From: Symbiodinium sp. CCMP2592
Taxonomy: Eukaryota; Sar; Dinophyceae; Suessiales; Symbiodiniaceae
DNA length: 64,000 nt
Direction of reading: 5' to 3'
NCBI GenBank assembly: GCA_905221615.1
Contig: CAJNDT010004680.1
Coordinates: 542,217 to 606,216, forward strand
A program made the translations under genes and the position numbers. Below the pieces are notes generated by a model. That model was not told the DNA's origin and did not search any database. It worked only from the letters and a program-made list of their open reading frames with translations. Numbering within the stretch: position 1 is the stretch's first letter; every line of letters begins with the position of its first letter. Positions 42,044 to 53,589 of the stretch are shown here, piece after piece.

Positions 42044-45000
42044 CTAGGCAGGGGGCCATTGATCGAGCAGACGCTGCATGTCATTACCACCGCTCGGGAA
42101 ATGAGATTCCCGCAGGAGGTAAAGCAATTGGTACTGCCCCTCGTCATACAATCCTTTGAGACGATAGAAGCGGTACTGTAGCGTGTCGATGTCGGGCTCA
42201 TGTAGGTGCGGCATGAGCGCTTCGGATATGAAAGGAATCTGGATGCCTGGGCCAAGTCCACCCTGTTTCCTGAAAGTCTCGGCCGCAGCGCGCCACTCGT
42301 CCTGTCCCCGCGGGTGTCCTAGCCGATATCAAGGTTGACTACCGTCAGGCATGGCACCCTGATTGGCTTCTTGTGCAACCAACCGATGGATTAGAACTTG
42401 GGCCCGACAGTCCCATGCATCGAAGTAGGCATCGCGCCACAGGCGCTCGGGGAAGTAGAAGTCCATTTTCCGAGGGCCGCGTAACCAAGACACAACAACC
42501 GCACTAAGATCCCAACCCCGTGTGATGGCAGCTGTGCGAAGTCGACACAGTGCACCGTGCAAAAGCCCAGCAGACTGAAGTGGGAGAGCGGGCTGCGCCC
42601 GCAATCCCAAAGAGGCATCATCTAAGGGCAGCAGGAGGCGAAAGGTGCCCTTACAAAGGCCAGGGTAGGAAAACATTTGCGGGTCGAAATCGCCGCGCCT
42701 TGCGGGAAGAATTCCTCGATGAAAGCCTTCCATCATGCTGGCAGCAATCGCAATTTGGGGCTTGCCAACCAACGATGCTGGCACTTCTGCCTTGACCCTG
42801 AGTTCAACAAACTGCGTGCCATTGTGCGCGACTGGCGCAACACGGACGATTTGCAAGAGGGGAGCCGCCGCAGGCTCGTTTGCCAGAGCTCTTGCTAAAT
42901 AGAAAACAAGCTGTACAGGGAGCAAAACTCCGCAATGGAGAAGGGGTGTGCCCTGCTGCGGATCAGTGTGCGACCCAGCTGTGGGCCGCCGAGCGTCGGA
43001 GCCGGTACCTCTATGGTGTTTGCCGGACTCGGTGGGCTCTCTCCGAGGCGCGAGAGACATCTGGATAAGGCTTCCATCGCGTACAGGTGACTTGATACCG
43101 GCGGTAGCATTGGGAAGCGAGAACCGGAGTCCATCCAGCTCGTCCAATAACAACCACCACCATATTTCCGGGCGTGCCAATTCATACCACGACAGATCAA
43201 AAACTCGGCCTTCGGGCAGCCGTAGCACGGGGTCACAAAACTGGGCGAGGGCAATGGAGACTGCCAAGATTGGCGTGAGGCACACCCGGAAAGCCTCACT
43301 GGCCGTACATTGCCGCAGCATGAGCGCACGATCGGCAAAGTCAACCACACGCGCTCCGAAGTTCTGCGGGCTGATTGTAACTTCACATGCAGGCAACGAC
43401 AGAGGTAACGGTAACAAGGAGAGGCAATCTTCGCTGTTGGGGAGAAGATCCCGCAGAGCCGTTAGACTAGCAGACCCGTCGATGAACTCCTGTTGTTTGC
43501 CTCTGGTCTGGAAGTTGCGAAGGATCTCATGCTGCTCTCCAAAGTCATCTTCCTCTTCAGGCGGGACATTCTTGCTGGGGATTGCATCCACCCCCGGCAC
43601 CAGACGGTCAGGCGGTACATCAACGGCATCCAACAATGTACCCACCCGCTGGCTCCATGCAGTGTCAGGCGCCTTGGGGACGGATGCGGCGCAACTTTGA
43701 CTGCGTAGCTCGGCCGTCAGGCCAGGATCTTCGTTAGTAGGCACACAGTCCTCCGGGTCGGATTGACAGACCACCGCTGGTAAAACTCCTTGGCCGTGTC
43801 CTTGTCCTCGCGTTGCGGGGACTGCAATCCCAGGCGTGCAAGACCGTAGGTGCGGTAAAGATCCTCCCAGCAGATGAGAGTGTGGTGGAGGGAAGCGTGG
43901 AGCTCGAGGGCTGCTAAGATGCCCCACCAATGGGATGGAGCCGCAATGATCAGTGGGCCCGTGGGCCGCGTGCTGCCTGCCGTGAGCCTCTGGCGGGCAT
44001 CCTCCCCTTTCATGGTGAACCTGCCAGCCTTGTCGACTAAGCAGATGTCCACAGCCCCCGTGGTGCCGGCACACACCGTAGCGGTGAAAAGGTCAATGAA
44101 TACACCTAATTCATTACGGTGACCAAAGAAAAACTCGAACAAAGCTTTCGCCTGTGTTTCGGCCGCCAACTTACCGGGCGGGGGAAGGTTGGGTAAGTGC
44201 TGCGCAATGAAAGCCGAGAACGACGTACCCTCAGCAACCACCCGGCGCGCGGCGCCGGTATCTGCATTGGCCGGGCGCGGGTTGCTCAATCCCAATCCAT
44301 GCTTCAAAGTAGTTCAAACACCCTGGCGGTTGGCGTGACGACGGTGATTTTCCGCCCGGCCTGCACCGCGATGCGATGCCCACACACATTGTAAGCCAGC
44401 ACCAGGAGGACACAAAACCACTCGACCACCAGGCCTCTTTGAGCAGTAGGGGATGCCTGTCTGGGGAGGCTAACGAAGTAGACTCCCGATTGATGCATGC
44501 CATCCGCAGCAATCCGCTGCGCCTGCCGCGCAGGAGTGTTTGCAGCTAATTCCCCAATGGTAATCGGGTAGGGCGAGGAGGCAGTCTCCGGAAGCAGCAG
44601 ATTGGACTGCGGATATCGAATGGCAGTCATCAATAGATACAGATCGGCGAGCAGACGCGCGGAGGCGATCAGAGCGAGGTTCAAGCATACGCCATTGATT
44701 GGCGCGAGCCCTTCGGCTTGCAGGGCTGAATTGGCCGGAGCAAGTATTGCTCCGACTGCCGACAGGCGATTGAAGTAGCACAGAAGCGCCTCACTGTGGG
44801 AGGGTGACTGATGGAGGATGTCCACAGCAATGGCTGCCGGGGTAAGGCGACCCGGGCGCGGGCAAGGCACATCGCCAACACGTACGATGCCGGAATAGGG
44901 AACGAAGTATTTCGCTCCCTGATAGTTCACGCAGCAGCCCCGGGCGTCACAAAGATCTTCGACAAGCCCCACCTCCGCAGGGGTGCTCGATGCAAAAAGG

Positions 45001-48000
45001 CACTCCGAGATAGCCGAGCAAATGGTCAAGGTGGCACCAGGCGGGGGCTCCGTTCCATGATGGCCATCATAGCGATGTCCAAGGCTAGACCAATGGACTG
45101 TATGGAGCGGCCCCTCTGGCGAGGTGGACTGTACCAAGCCACGGAATGCTTGAGGCATGCGACCTGGGGGATAAGGTGGAGGGGCCAGCTTGACAAGGCC
45201 ACGAATGCCGACCGGCTTCGCCGTGAGGCGTGCCAGGGTATTGAGCTGCACTTCGCCTTTGCCCCCACCCGTGGGTTGCCGCGGATCCCCGGTGCGGATG
45301 ACGAGCTGGTGACTCGCATTTGCCAGAATCGCGGCAGACGCCGGGAGGCCCTCCTGCTGCCCCTCGTCAATGACAATGACATGTGCGTGTTTGAGGAACT
45401 CCTTGACCTCATTGTAGGAGCGGTACCTCAGCTGGAGAGCCCCAGAGCCTTGCGTGAGCAGCAGCATATGCGTGCTAGTGAGAGCCGGAGAGGTGCGTCA
45501 CGTGTCCCTGCCCCTTGTATCCGGTCGGGTCGTAGCGATGTCGCCCAAGCTTGCTGCCATGTGTTCAGCCGCTTCCGTGAAAGGCACATGGTCAAAGTCT
45601 GGCTCAATCATTTCAGCATCACCCGAAACACGCCGAACCACGAGCAGCGGACGCAGCCATTGCGGTGCATCCGCCAGAAGATTGGTAGCAATGCGCACGA
45701 CCGCAATGAGAGCAGAATGCTGCTGAGCGGTCCAACACACGTTCTGTTCCAACACGGCATCAATGCAGACAAGGGCACACTACAAAGAGAAAGTTTTGGA
45801 GGACCCTGCACAGCCAAGGACACCCAGCGAGCTGCGCTTGGTGGCTCGCGCCGCCAAGATTGCAGTGATATGCCCTATGAGAAGGCCGTCGCGGCTGGCC
45901 AGCAGCCCGGCAATGTGACGGCAGAAGGACTCGCCCATAAGAGCAGCTAAGGTGTGGAACTCGGCCGGGATCAGAGCAGCGGGGATTCTCCAATCGCGTT
46001 GGAAGGCTTCTCGTCGTGGATTGGCCCGTTCCGCCTAGGGGAAGAGGCCAAAGATCCGCTTGCGGAAGACCACGTATTGCGCCGGTGTCATATCCGGGGC
46101 AGACGGGAAGCGCGTTGCCATCGCGGCAGCCTCCACTGCCTGCAGAAAGGTGAGCACAAGATGGGTTTCGGCCGCGAAGTGACACTGTGGCCGTGGCGCA
46201 GGCTGTGTGTGTGGTCGAACAGGCATGCCGAGAGCAAGCGGCACTCGCGCCGCTGGCATATTCAGGACCTGCAAGAAGACGTCAAGGGCACCACCAACCT
46301 TGACACACGACAGACTCTGCAGGAGATATTCCCAATGGTGCACTCCACCGGCCATGGGCTCAGCTCCCAGGAAAGCGGGCCATTGACTCACTAGGAGATG
46401 GGCGGCCGTAGGATTATAAGGCGATTGTGCCGTCGCTGTGCCGTGCGCACCGCTGGCGATTTCCCGCTGACCCTTTCGGGAACTACGGACTTCACAAAAA
46501 CAGCCAGGAGCTGTGCTTGGCGAAATTCGAGCCGAAGGAGGCAACCCTCAGATGGAGGCCGATTGCCGCTTTGGCGGTGGGAGAACCAGCCAGTGTTTGG
46601 TTCCATCGACGGCGGGCTGGGACAGGTATAAGCCAAGCACGTATGTGCCAAAGCTGAGGCAGTCCTCCACGCGCAAGCAGATGCGAAGGGGTGACGTGAA
46701 AGTCCGTGTTGTGTCCTGGTGCGACATTCGCCGGCTCTCCTGCCCATTGTCCTCCAGTGCTGCGCCTTGGCTGTACACGTGGAAATGCAAGAAGTCCACG
46801 ACACGCTCGAGTGACAGTTCACCGAGGGCACGCTGCACTGGCGCAGGCAGAGGAAGACTGACTGGCTTGTCCCCATCGTAGCACCTAAGACGTACCTCCT
46901 GGATGATCCAATCCCTAACGGCTCCCGTGCATTGCGTCAAAGAACCGGCCGTAGCCGAGCGGAGTGCGTTCGCTAGGTGCGCCGGACGGCAATCAAGGGC
47001 ACCAAGGTCCCGCAGCATGGTCGGCGTTACCCGGTGTGGATAAAGGGCGGCCATGACCTGTCCAACTGCACCTTCCTCAACGCCTCTGCTGCGGTAGAAG
47101 TGGAGAGACTGGAAAGCCCACTCGAGCTCGTCCTCCAAGCTGCGCAGGGGCAAGTAGGCACGCGCAGTGGCGACATCCACACACGGCGGCAACGACGGAT
47201 CAGTCCTCACGAGCAGATGCGAGTAGTTGTGGCACTGAGGGCCATACAATGCATCAGGCACATTATAGACAACCAGTGCATGCCCCCCCCCATCACGCAC
47301 GCACGGGGCTGAACAAATGGTCGCCCGGACCGCATCAGACGGCTGCCACGGACACAGAAAGTCCTCATAAGCACGCAGAAGGCGTAGCCGGCATGGAAGT
47401 CGCAACAGGGCGCCGAAAAGCCAATCTGGCATGCCAACGGCTCCGAGCTCGATCCTAGCGGTCGGAAGGGCTTCCCGCGGAGTGGGGGTGACCTCCAACT
47501 TGCTGACAGACTCTGTGAGGCTGCAGTCGGACCGTAGCATCGTTTGGAGCAGACGAGTTGCCATGTGTCATTGCGAGGCGGCACCGAGAAGGTGCCAGCG
47601 CCAGAGCACTCGATACTCACTTCGTGTGCAGGGGGGGCACAAGACCGGAGGAACTCATCGCCATCAGCATTGGCTAGGTCAAACCGGTTGACGGCTCTGT
47701 AGAAGCGTGCCATGAGGTCCACATCAAGGAGTTGGAGGGATTTTTTGCTTCCGCCACTTGCTGAATGTCCGCCGCGGGCAGGAGGGCCCAAATCCTCCAG
47801 CGCGCCCATGTGCGCATGTGGTGAGTCAAGCAGGGCCGCACGTGGCGAAAGGGGAGGACCTGGCGTGCTCCCGACCCCGGAAGGCTCCGGCGCCACGACA
47901 CAAAATCCAGGGGCGCCCATCAACCCATGGCCTGAGACTGCCCACCACAGCGGGGAGCCTCGCCAGCCCCACAGGGCTTCCGTGAGGGTAGGCAGCGACC

Positions 48001-49439
48001 TGAGCCGATCAAGCTGGGCGAGCGGAGCCTTGCCGTTGCCTCCATAACCATGCACGAAGGCCGGCCCAACGCATCCTTCCTTTGGAGGAAGGGTTTTGGC
48101 CATAAAAAGGCACGGCCCAGGGAGGCTGCACACGCGACAGGTGTCCGAACTCAGAGCGAACAAGGTGGAATTGGCACATTGTGTTCATGCGCGCCCCTGG
48201 CCCAATGCAGGGCTTCCTCATGGGGCTCTAAGGCTTGGCGCAAGGCGTCATCAGGGTTAGGTGTTTTCATACTGGCATCAAACACACCCTGTTCGTTGGG
48301 GTACCAATAAGGTGCCTGCAGGACCGCGCCGAGGTATGCCCACGCGGTGACCACATCGCTGCGCCGTGCCTGGGTGCCAAAAAGAGGTGTGCCGGCCAAC
48401 AACTCGGCTGTACGTCGCTCGAAGGGTCGCAGCCTTGGCAGAGTGACAAGGTGGGCAAGCTTCGACAGCAGAAAGGGGACGACCTCCGCAGCCCACTCCT
48501 CCAGTGCCTGCGACGACGAGCAAAGCTGCCGGCACAACTGGTAAGCTCGTGTCGGGCCGGCATCCTCATCGGATTCGCAAGCATCCACGTAAGCCTGCCA
48601 AGCATCGGGGTCACGCAAGCGATGTGGCAATAGGCTTACGTCAGTATGACGACGGCCGTGTTCCTTAGCAAAGACCGAGAAACCCCCTTGGGCGTCTGTG
48701 AAGGCTCCGTGACAAAGATGACACCCACACTTTCCCTGGACCGATGAGAACATAAACAACCCTGGGCTGGAACGGTTGGTGCGAATCTCCACAAAGAGTC
48801 ATCCGGCGCAGGAATAAGTGTGTCAGAGGAGGCTTGTACATCCCGTGCGTCCAAGCACAGGTCTTGCAGGTCTGCCACTTCGAAAAGTGCCGTTGGAGCC
48901 GCGTCATGGTCCGACAGGATGATGTGCTTGCCGGGAAGCAAGGCCCTCATGATCCACAGAGCATAAACCTTGCCCCACCAAACAACCGCCCTATCCAGCC
49001 CAGACTCCTGTCGAAGTGGGAAAAAGACACAGGCATGCCGTTCATTGTGCCGGCCCGTCCACAGACAGCGGTTGATAATGTGCGGTAGGGTGTGGCGCGT
49101 GTGGCTGTATTCCTCAAGGGCATCAGTGTCCGTGAACAACCACAGGCAGTGGCAGAGAACAACCGCAGGGTCAGTACAGAGCCACACTGCATACAGAGCA
49201 AACTTACCCAAGTTGACAGGCACCGTTGGAGCATAGGTACGGGGCTCGCTTGGCACCTGTGCAAAGGGGTGCAGATCCGCACTCATCGGTAGCTCCTGAA
49301 ATCCAAAGTTTGAGCCTAGATCGCCGAGGCGGTCATCCAGCGGCGCGCGTCTGGCCATGTTCGAGCGAGCATTCAGGCGCCCGGCAAGGAGTTCCACCAT
49401 CCGCGGGCCTGCAACCTGGCAATGCGAGCAAACAACCAC
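42044..49439 (-). pseudogene. Decayed 7.4-kb multi-domain gene with SF1 helicase
   Basis: A chain of overlapping minus-strand frames (49,439-48,636; 48,792-48,151; 48,163-47,207; 47,564-46,548; 46,544-46,035; then helicase frames; last piece to the TAG at 42,046-42,044) reads as one long protein broken by about ten frame changes and at least two in-frame stops. Order: an N-terminal domain with LYAVWLCTDPAVVL and IILSDHDAAPTALFEV, unrecognised (a glycosyltransferase-like DxD is one possibility); a CxxC...HxxxH zinc-finger-like stretch at about 48,735-48,670; unrecognised middle; the SF1 helicase; a C-terminal tail ending QRLLDQWPPA. Introns instead of decay are possible for some breaks. The coherent strand and order argue for one ancestral ORF, perhaps carried by a mobile element. 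The full family is not recognised. Confidence 0.65.
43850..46000 (-). pseudogene. SF1 (UPF1/DNA2-like) helicase portion of the decayed gene
   Basis: Walker A-like GCAGSSKT lies at 45,792-45,815 and is followed three codons later by an in-frame TAG; another in-frame TGA is at 45,498-45,500. About 140 codons downstream comes VIVIDEGQQ (motif II, 45,352-45,384), then TGDPRQPTGGG (motif III, about 45,265-45,295). Near the end, GTTGAVDICLVD (motif V) and RLTAGSTRPTGPLIIA (motif VI with its Arg finger) lie in the 44,307-43,717 frame. The set and order match superfamily-1 helicases of the UPF1-like group. As broken by stops and frame changes it would not make a working enzyme. Confidence 0.7.
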
Positions 49440-49454
49440 ACCTGATAGATCCTT

Positions 49455-49600
49455 TGCGTGTAATTTTACATTTTACATTTTTTAATTTTTTACACGTTTT
49501 TGACGTGTAAATCTATCCCTGAAATTTACACGTTTTCGTGTAAATTTGGGTGTGTAAATTACACGCCAAAACGTGTAAATTATACACCCATGTTCTCCGA
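49455..49600. repeat. Nested TTTACACG/CGTGTAAA palindromes
   Basis: At least five inverted copies of TTTACACG and CGTGTAAA with short loops (TTTACACGTTTTCGTGTAAA is one complete hairpin). The stretch is AT-rich and lies immediately upstream (minus strand) of the decayed 7.4-kb gene. Confidence 0.8.
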
Positions 49601-49791
49601 ATTACACTCTGTTTCGGTACATTTGCAGCCGAGATTACTGGCACAAAGTTCCGTTGTGCTTGTGTTTCCATGTGTTTCCCAATGCCATTTGGACGAAACA
49701 CACACACGAAAAACAAGATTTTGTTGTCTCCACTGAAGAATGCGGCCGACATAACAACAAGCAGAACCAAGAGATGTATATACATGTTTGT

Positions 49792-49950
49792 GTGGAGGAG
49801 AGAGAGAGTCCTCTGTTCTTTTGAGCCACACATTTGAGCCAGAAGAACTTTTTTCGAGGTTTCAGTGACAGAATTTAGAGGCACCAGCACATCTTTGTGG
49901 AGGAGAGCTCCTCTGTTCTATTTGAGCCAAAAACTTGAGCCACAAGAATT
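49792..49950. repeat. Two copies of a 103-bp unit with paired GGCTCAA words
   Basis: TTTGTGTGGAGGAGAG...CCTCTGTTCT is repeated at 49,790 and 49,893. Each is followed by two TTGAGCC words, one reading TTGAGCCAAAAACTTGAGCC. On the minus strand these resemble the spliced-leader end TTTTGGCTCAAG, in tandem. Confidence 0.55.
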
Positions 49951-50328
49951 ATAAATTTTAGGGTTTAGGGTGAGGTCTGTAGCCGAAAATTTGATCCAAA
50001 GAATGAGAGGGTGTGTAAGGTCTGTAGGGTTTTATAGGGTTTAGGGCCAAAAAGGTCTGTATAGGGCTTAGGGTTCGTGTGTGTTTTCCCTGTTTCTCTC
50101 TCACTCTCTGTGCGTGTGCCCTCACATCTCGTCGGTCAAAACTTCCTGCTGCTTTATATAATGTGTGAGAGCTGTTCGCAGTTTCGCTGTGCGAAAGCTT
50201 CTCACACAATGAGGCATGCGATGCTCTTCACATTGGAAGTCGCGATGTGTCACAGGTTTCGAAACTGCACTGCGACGACATCTTTTTTTTCGCGAGAGCG
50301 ATGAGAGTGCTTCCTCCAAGTGCGAGAA
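49951..50328. other. Intergenic, decayed telomere-like words
   Basis: TTTAGGGTTTAGGG and TATAGGGTTTAGGG words at 49,959-50,072. No gene is recognised. Confidence 0.45.
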
Positions 50329-50329
50329 A

Positions 50330-51325
50330 CCTCCCCCAACTCGGTGTAACACCAAGAAAGGAACAGAGAGGGGAGTTTGCTTTGTGGATCTCCCCACTGA
50401 CTCGGTGTAACACCAATAAAGGAACAGGGGAGATCTCATCTGTCAAAATGGACCAGGCGAACAGAGAACAAAGGTCACAGGAGTGTGTGCTGCTTTGGAG
50501 CAACACGGGTATGTCTTCAGAAAGTTCCAGAGCTCAAAACCGGCCAGAGCCTGCCAGAGAGCACACTCTGAATCTTCTTTTGTGGGAATGCAAACACACA
50601 GTCTGTAAACCCTTGGAGCAGGCCTTCTTGATTTGTGCCAAAACCTCCATAGCCCTCCCCTGACCTAACTCGGTGTAACACCAAGAAAGGAACAGGGGAG
50701 TTTGCTTTGGAGAGCTCAAAACCACAGCCACAGCCTGCCAGAGAGCACTCTGAATCTTCTTTCGTGGGACTGCAAAGACACACTCTGTAAACCCTTGGAG
50801 CAGGCCTTTGCCAAAAGTGGGCCAAAGCCCAGTCCCAAATTTTCCCCTTGCTGAGCACCGTCAAGTCTCCACAGCTGGCCACCAAAACCTCGTCCAGGAT
50901 GATGGAGCCTGCCAGAGAGATGCAAACAGAGTCTTCCTTTTGTTGTGGCTTATAGAGGGTTTATAGGGTTCACAGGATTTACAGGTTTCTATAGAGAGGG
51001 TTTAAAAGGGTTGTGCGGCAGGCCTCTGTGCACTGCGAATTTTTTTCCGCGAGAGCGATGAGAGCTCTTGGATTTTGTGCCCTGACCTAACTCGGTGTAA
51101 CACCAAGAAAGGGACAGGGCAGTGCTTTGATATATTGTGCCCTGACCTAACTCGGTGTAACACCAAGAAAGGGACAGGGCAGTGTGGTTTGATATATATA
51201 TATATATATATATTGCGCCCTGACCTAACTCGGTGTAACACCAAGAAAGGGACAGGGGCGTTTGCTTTGTGGATCTCCCCACTGACTCGGTGTAACACCA
51301 AGAAAGGAACAGGGGAGATCTCATC
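50330..51325. repeat. Seven 40-bp hairpin units in duplicated context
   Basis: The core CTCGGTGTAACACCAAG (or one-base variants) lies at 50,340, 50,401, 50,669, 51,091, 51,151, 51,229 and 51,286, within CCCTGACCTAA-core-AAAGGGACAGGG, so each folds into one near-continuous hairpin. About 108 bp around two of them (GGATCTCCCCACTGACTCGG ... ATCTCATCTGTCAAAATGG) are duplicated at 50,385-50,475 and 51,270-51,362. A roughly 180-bp tandem duplication with GCCTGCCAGAGAGCACTCTG lies between. A (TA)n run is at 51,192-51,213. Confidence 0.85.
50817..50885 (-). pseudogene. Permuted fragment of the transposase-like gene
   Basis: The minus strand encodes VASCGDL followed directly by LSKGKIW. In the full-length gene (51,797-53,479) LAKGKIW (199-205) precedes VASCGDL (295-301) by about 95 residues, so the fragment joins a downstream piece to an upstream piece. 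Confidence 0.6.
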
Positions 51326-51796
51326 TGTCAAAATGGACCAGGAGAGCAGAGAACAGAGGTCACGACAGCTTCTGCCACTGCAGGTGAAGTGCAAGCCTCA
51401 TCTTCAGGTTCAGCTTGTGGCTCGCCTCCTCTCGCTGAACACCACGACAGCAGGAAGCCATCAGAGTGCCGAGCTTGGACATGTAGTCCTCGAGGGCCCC
51501 GAAACCCAAAATCGTTTAGACTTGAAGCCCTCTCTATATATAAGTCCTAGGACCCACATATATGAAACCTCTACACAAAAAAAACCCTTTGGATTGTGCG
51601 AGCACGTGTTTATAAAGCAGGAGACCATTCATTTCTGTCCTCCCCTCGCCAGCAAGATGTGAGGCCAGGATGAATCAAGTGACTGAGCATGACGATATGC
51701 TCGCAGGCATGCATCCTTCTATATGTCTCTGGAAGAAAAGGTTTGTGGGCTTTAGAAAAAGGCTGTTTATAGGGTTTAAGGGTTGCAGGATTTGTG
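51326..51796. other. Spacer between hairpin array and transposase-like gene
   Basis: Unique sequence plus TATAGGGTTTAAGGG words at about 51,768. It is the 3' flank of the minus-strand gene. No other gene is recognised. Confidence 0.45.
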
Positions 51797-53479
51797 TTAT
51801 AGCCACAAATGTGAAAAACATGCATTGTTCCGGAAGAAGAGAATCTTTTCCGTAGGATTGAAGGCCCGACGATCTTCGCTGCGAAAGCGATCCCCGACCA
51901 TGACATACAAACATGCGAAGTCCCGAAAGTTCGTCTTCAGTCTGTCTGCAGCTTCGGCAGGAAGGCAGAAATAGCCGTCTGCAATGGGCCATTCCTCCAG
52001 TATCTCCTCGAACTTGCATGTCAAATCCAAGAGTAACCCAATCTCTTGGAAGTCCTGACCAGGAACACCAAAATGACCCCACATTGCCCGCACGGCTGCT
52101 GCCATGTCCTTGATCTCCGCCGCTTTTCCACGAAGCTTCGGAAAGTCGGTCTTCTTCTTGTACATGCTGACCTTGTTCAGCCTCTGGGAGTACGGGCTGT
52201 GCACCTTGTGGGTGGATTGGTATGTCTTCAGAAAACCCCAGAGTTCATGCAGATTGTCGCTTGGACTCCCATGCATCGTCTCCTCACAGAGGACCCAAAA
52301 AACCGATCCATAGAGCTGCTGGAGATAGCCAAGGTACCGGCAATGCATCAGGTCAAAATGGACCACCAGCACAGAGCAGAGGTCCTTCTGGAACATCCTG
52401 TTCATGCTTCGGCTCGGCCATGCTTTCCAAGCAGCAGGGGTCCACAGAGTTGTCCTCCATGCGGCATCCTCCGCAAAGCAGTGCCAACTGCGGTCTCCTT
52501 TCTTCTGGCACTGGCACAAGCAACAAGGGGAATTGGAATTCCACCGGGGAAGGCCCTGGAACTGTGCCATGTAGTCCAGGTCTCCACAGCTAGCCACCAA
52601 GACAGCTCTATAGCCGTCCGCGAGGTATTGGCCAGCTCGCTGTCCCTCGGGACTGTGGGGATCGAAATCATATCCTCGCCAGTCTTTTTTCGGGAAAACG
52701 CCGGACCACAAGGCTTCGAAAGACCAGAGTAAAAGACTCCAGAGGTCATCATTCGTCTCTTTGGAGAATGACTTGTGCCAGGCGGCCCAGATGTAGAGCT
52801 GGCTTTGTTTCGTGGAGCCGCTACCCAAAAGGGAAGCCCATGACATCACTAAGGCTGAAGAGGACCAAATCTTCCCCTTGGCCAGCACCGGTGTTTCGTC
52901 CCCGTGCAATGATAATGGTATGATTTTTCTCACCTGATGGGATGGCTCCGATGCCAGTGGGTGGCCCTCCCACTGCGGCAGCCCTCTGGCCGACTTCCAA
53001 AAGCGATCCAAAAACGCCTGTCCAGGCATGATCACTTGTTTCCATGCTGCCTTGTAATTGTGGTAGAGGCTGCTAAATAACTCGTGTGGCAGGCTGATGG
53101 TGTAGGCATGCTCGTCGCTGGGCACTCCGTCGACGGGCACGGGCACTTCAGAAGCATTTTTTCGCAAAGTGGTGCGACTGGGATTGTACATCAGTGGCTC
53201 CTGCCCGACCAATCTCATCAAGTCCCTGTTGACATTGTTGCTGTGTTGACCGGAGCTTCCAAGCTTGGCGAGGGGCTCGAGGTCAGTCACAGTTCGTTCT
53301 CTGGCATCATGCAATGCTGCAGCAGATATTGCTTGCACCTGCTGTGGTGATAGCAGGCCCCATGCAAACTGTTCCAGGAGCCAAACTCTCAATCTGGAGC
53401 CTGGCAGTTCACTGGCGGCTGCTGCGATGCCAGCACTTGTGGTCCTCTTTTTTTTTGGTGGTGGCCCCAAACCGGCCAT
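51797..53479 (-). CDS. Transposase-like protein, dinoflagellate-type family (560 aa)
   Basis: An intact frame with an N-terminal basic nuclear-localisation-like stretch (PPPKKKR, 6-12). Three acidic positions stand out: HGDE at 193-196, SCGDLDYM at 298-304 and HFDLMHCRYLG at 375-384. Between the second and third is a Cys cluster and His (CCLCQCQKK...SWHCF, 319-335). This D, D plus zinc-knuckle, D layout is reminiscent of Tnp2-type (CACTA) transposases, where the second Asp precedes a PCxxC motif, but I cannot confirm an RNase H fold. Hairpin repeat arrays lie on both sides, sharing the same leader GCTCTTGGATTTTGTGCCC, and a scrambled fragment lies nearby. A multicopy domesticated gene is the main alternative. 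Confidence 0.5.
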   Translation of the reverse strand: MAGLGPPPKKKRTTSAGIAAAASELPGSRLRVWLLEQFAWGLLSPQQVQAISAAALHDARERTVTDLEPLAKLGSSGQHSNNVNRDLMRLVGQEPLMYNPSRTTLRKNASEVPVPVDGVPSDEHAYTISLPHELFSSLYHNYKAAWKQVIMPGQAFLDRFWKSARGLPQWEGHPLASEPSHQVRKIIPLSLHGDETPVLAKGKIWSSSALVMSWASLLGSGSTKQSQLYIWAAWHKSFSKETNDDLWSLLLWSFEALWSGVFPKKDWRGYDFDPHSPEGQRAGQYLADGYRAVLVASCGDLDYMAQFQGLPRWNSNSPCCLCQCQKKGDRSWHCFAEDAAWRTTLWTPAAWKAWPSRSMNRMFQKDLCSVLVVHFDLMHCRYLGYLQQLYGSVFWVLCEETMHGSPSDNLHELWGFLKTYQSTHKVHSPYSQRLNKVSMYKKKTDFPKLRGKAAEIKDMAAAVRAMWGHFGVPGQDFQEIGLLLDLTCKFEEILEEWPIADGYFCLPAEAADRLKTNFRDFACLYVMVGDRFRSEDRRAFNPTEKILFFRNNACFSHLWL

Positions 53480-53589
53480 CAGAACATCAGAGATAGGAAA
53501 TGTCCTATTCGATCATATTTTCATCTAAAAAGTAAACCCTCTAACCCTGAACCCCTGAACCTTTTTGAAGCTGAAGCCCGTAGGGTTAT

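Noticed and set aside
42948..45950. Long plus-strand ORFs (250 and 379 codons)
   Set aside because: They are antisense shadows of the minus-strand frames that carry the helicase motifs.
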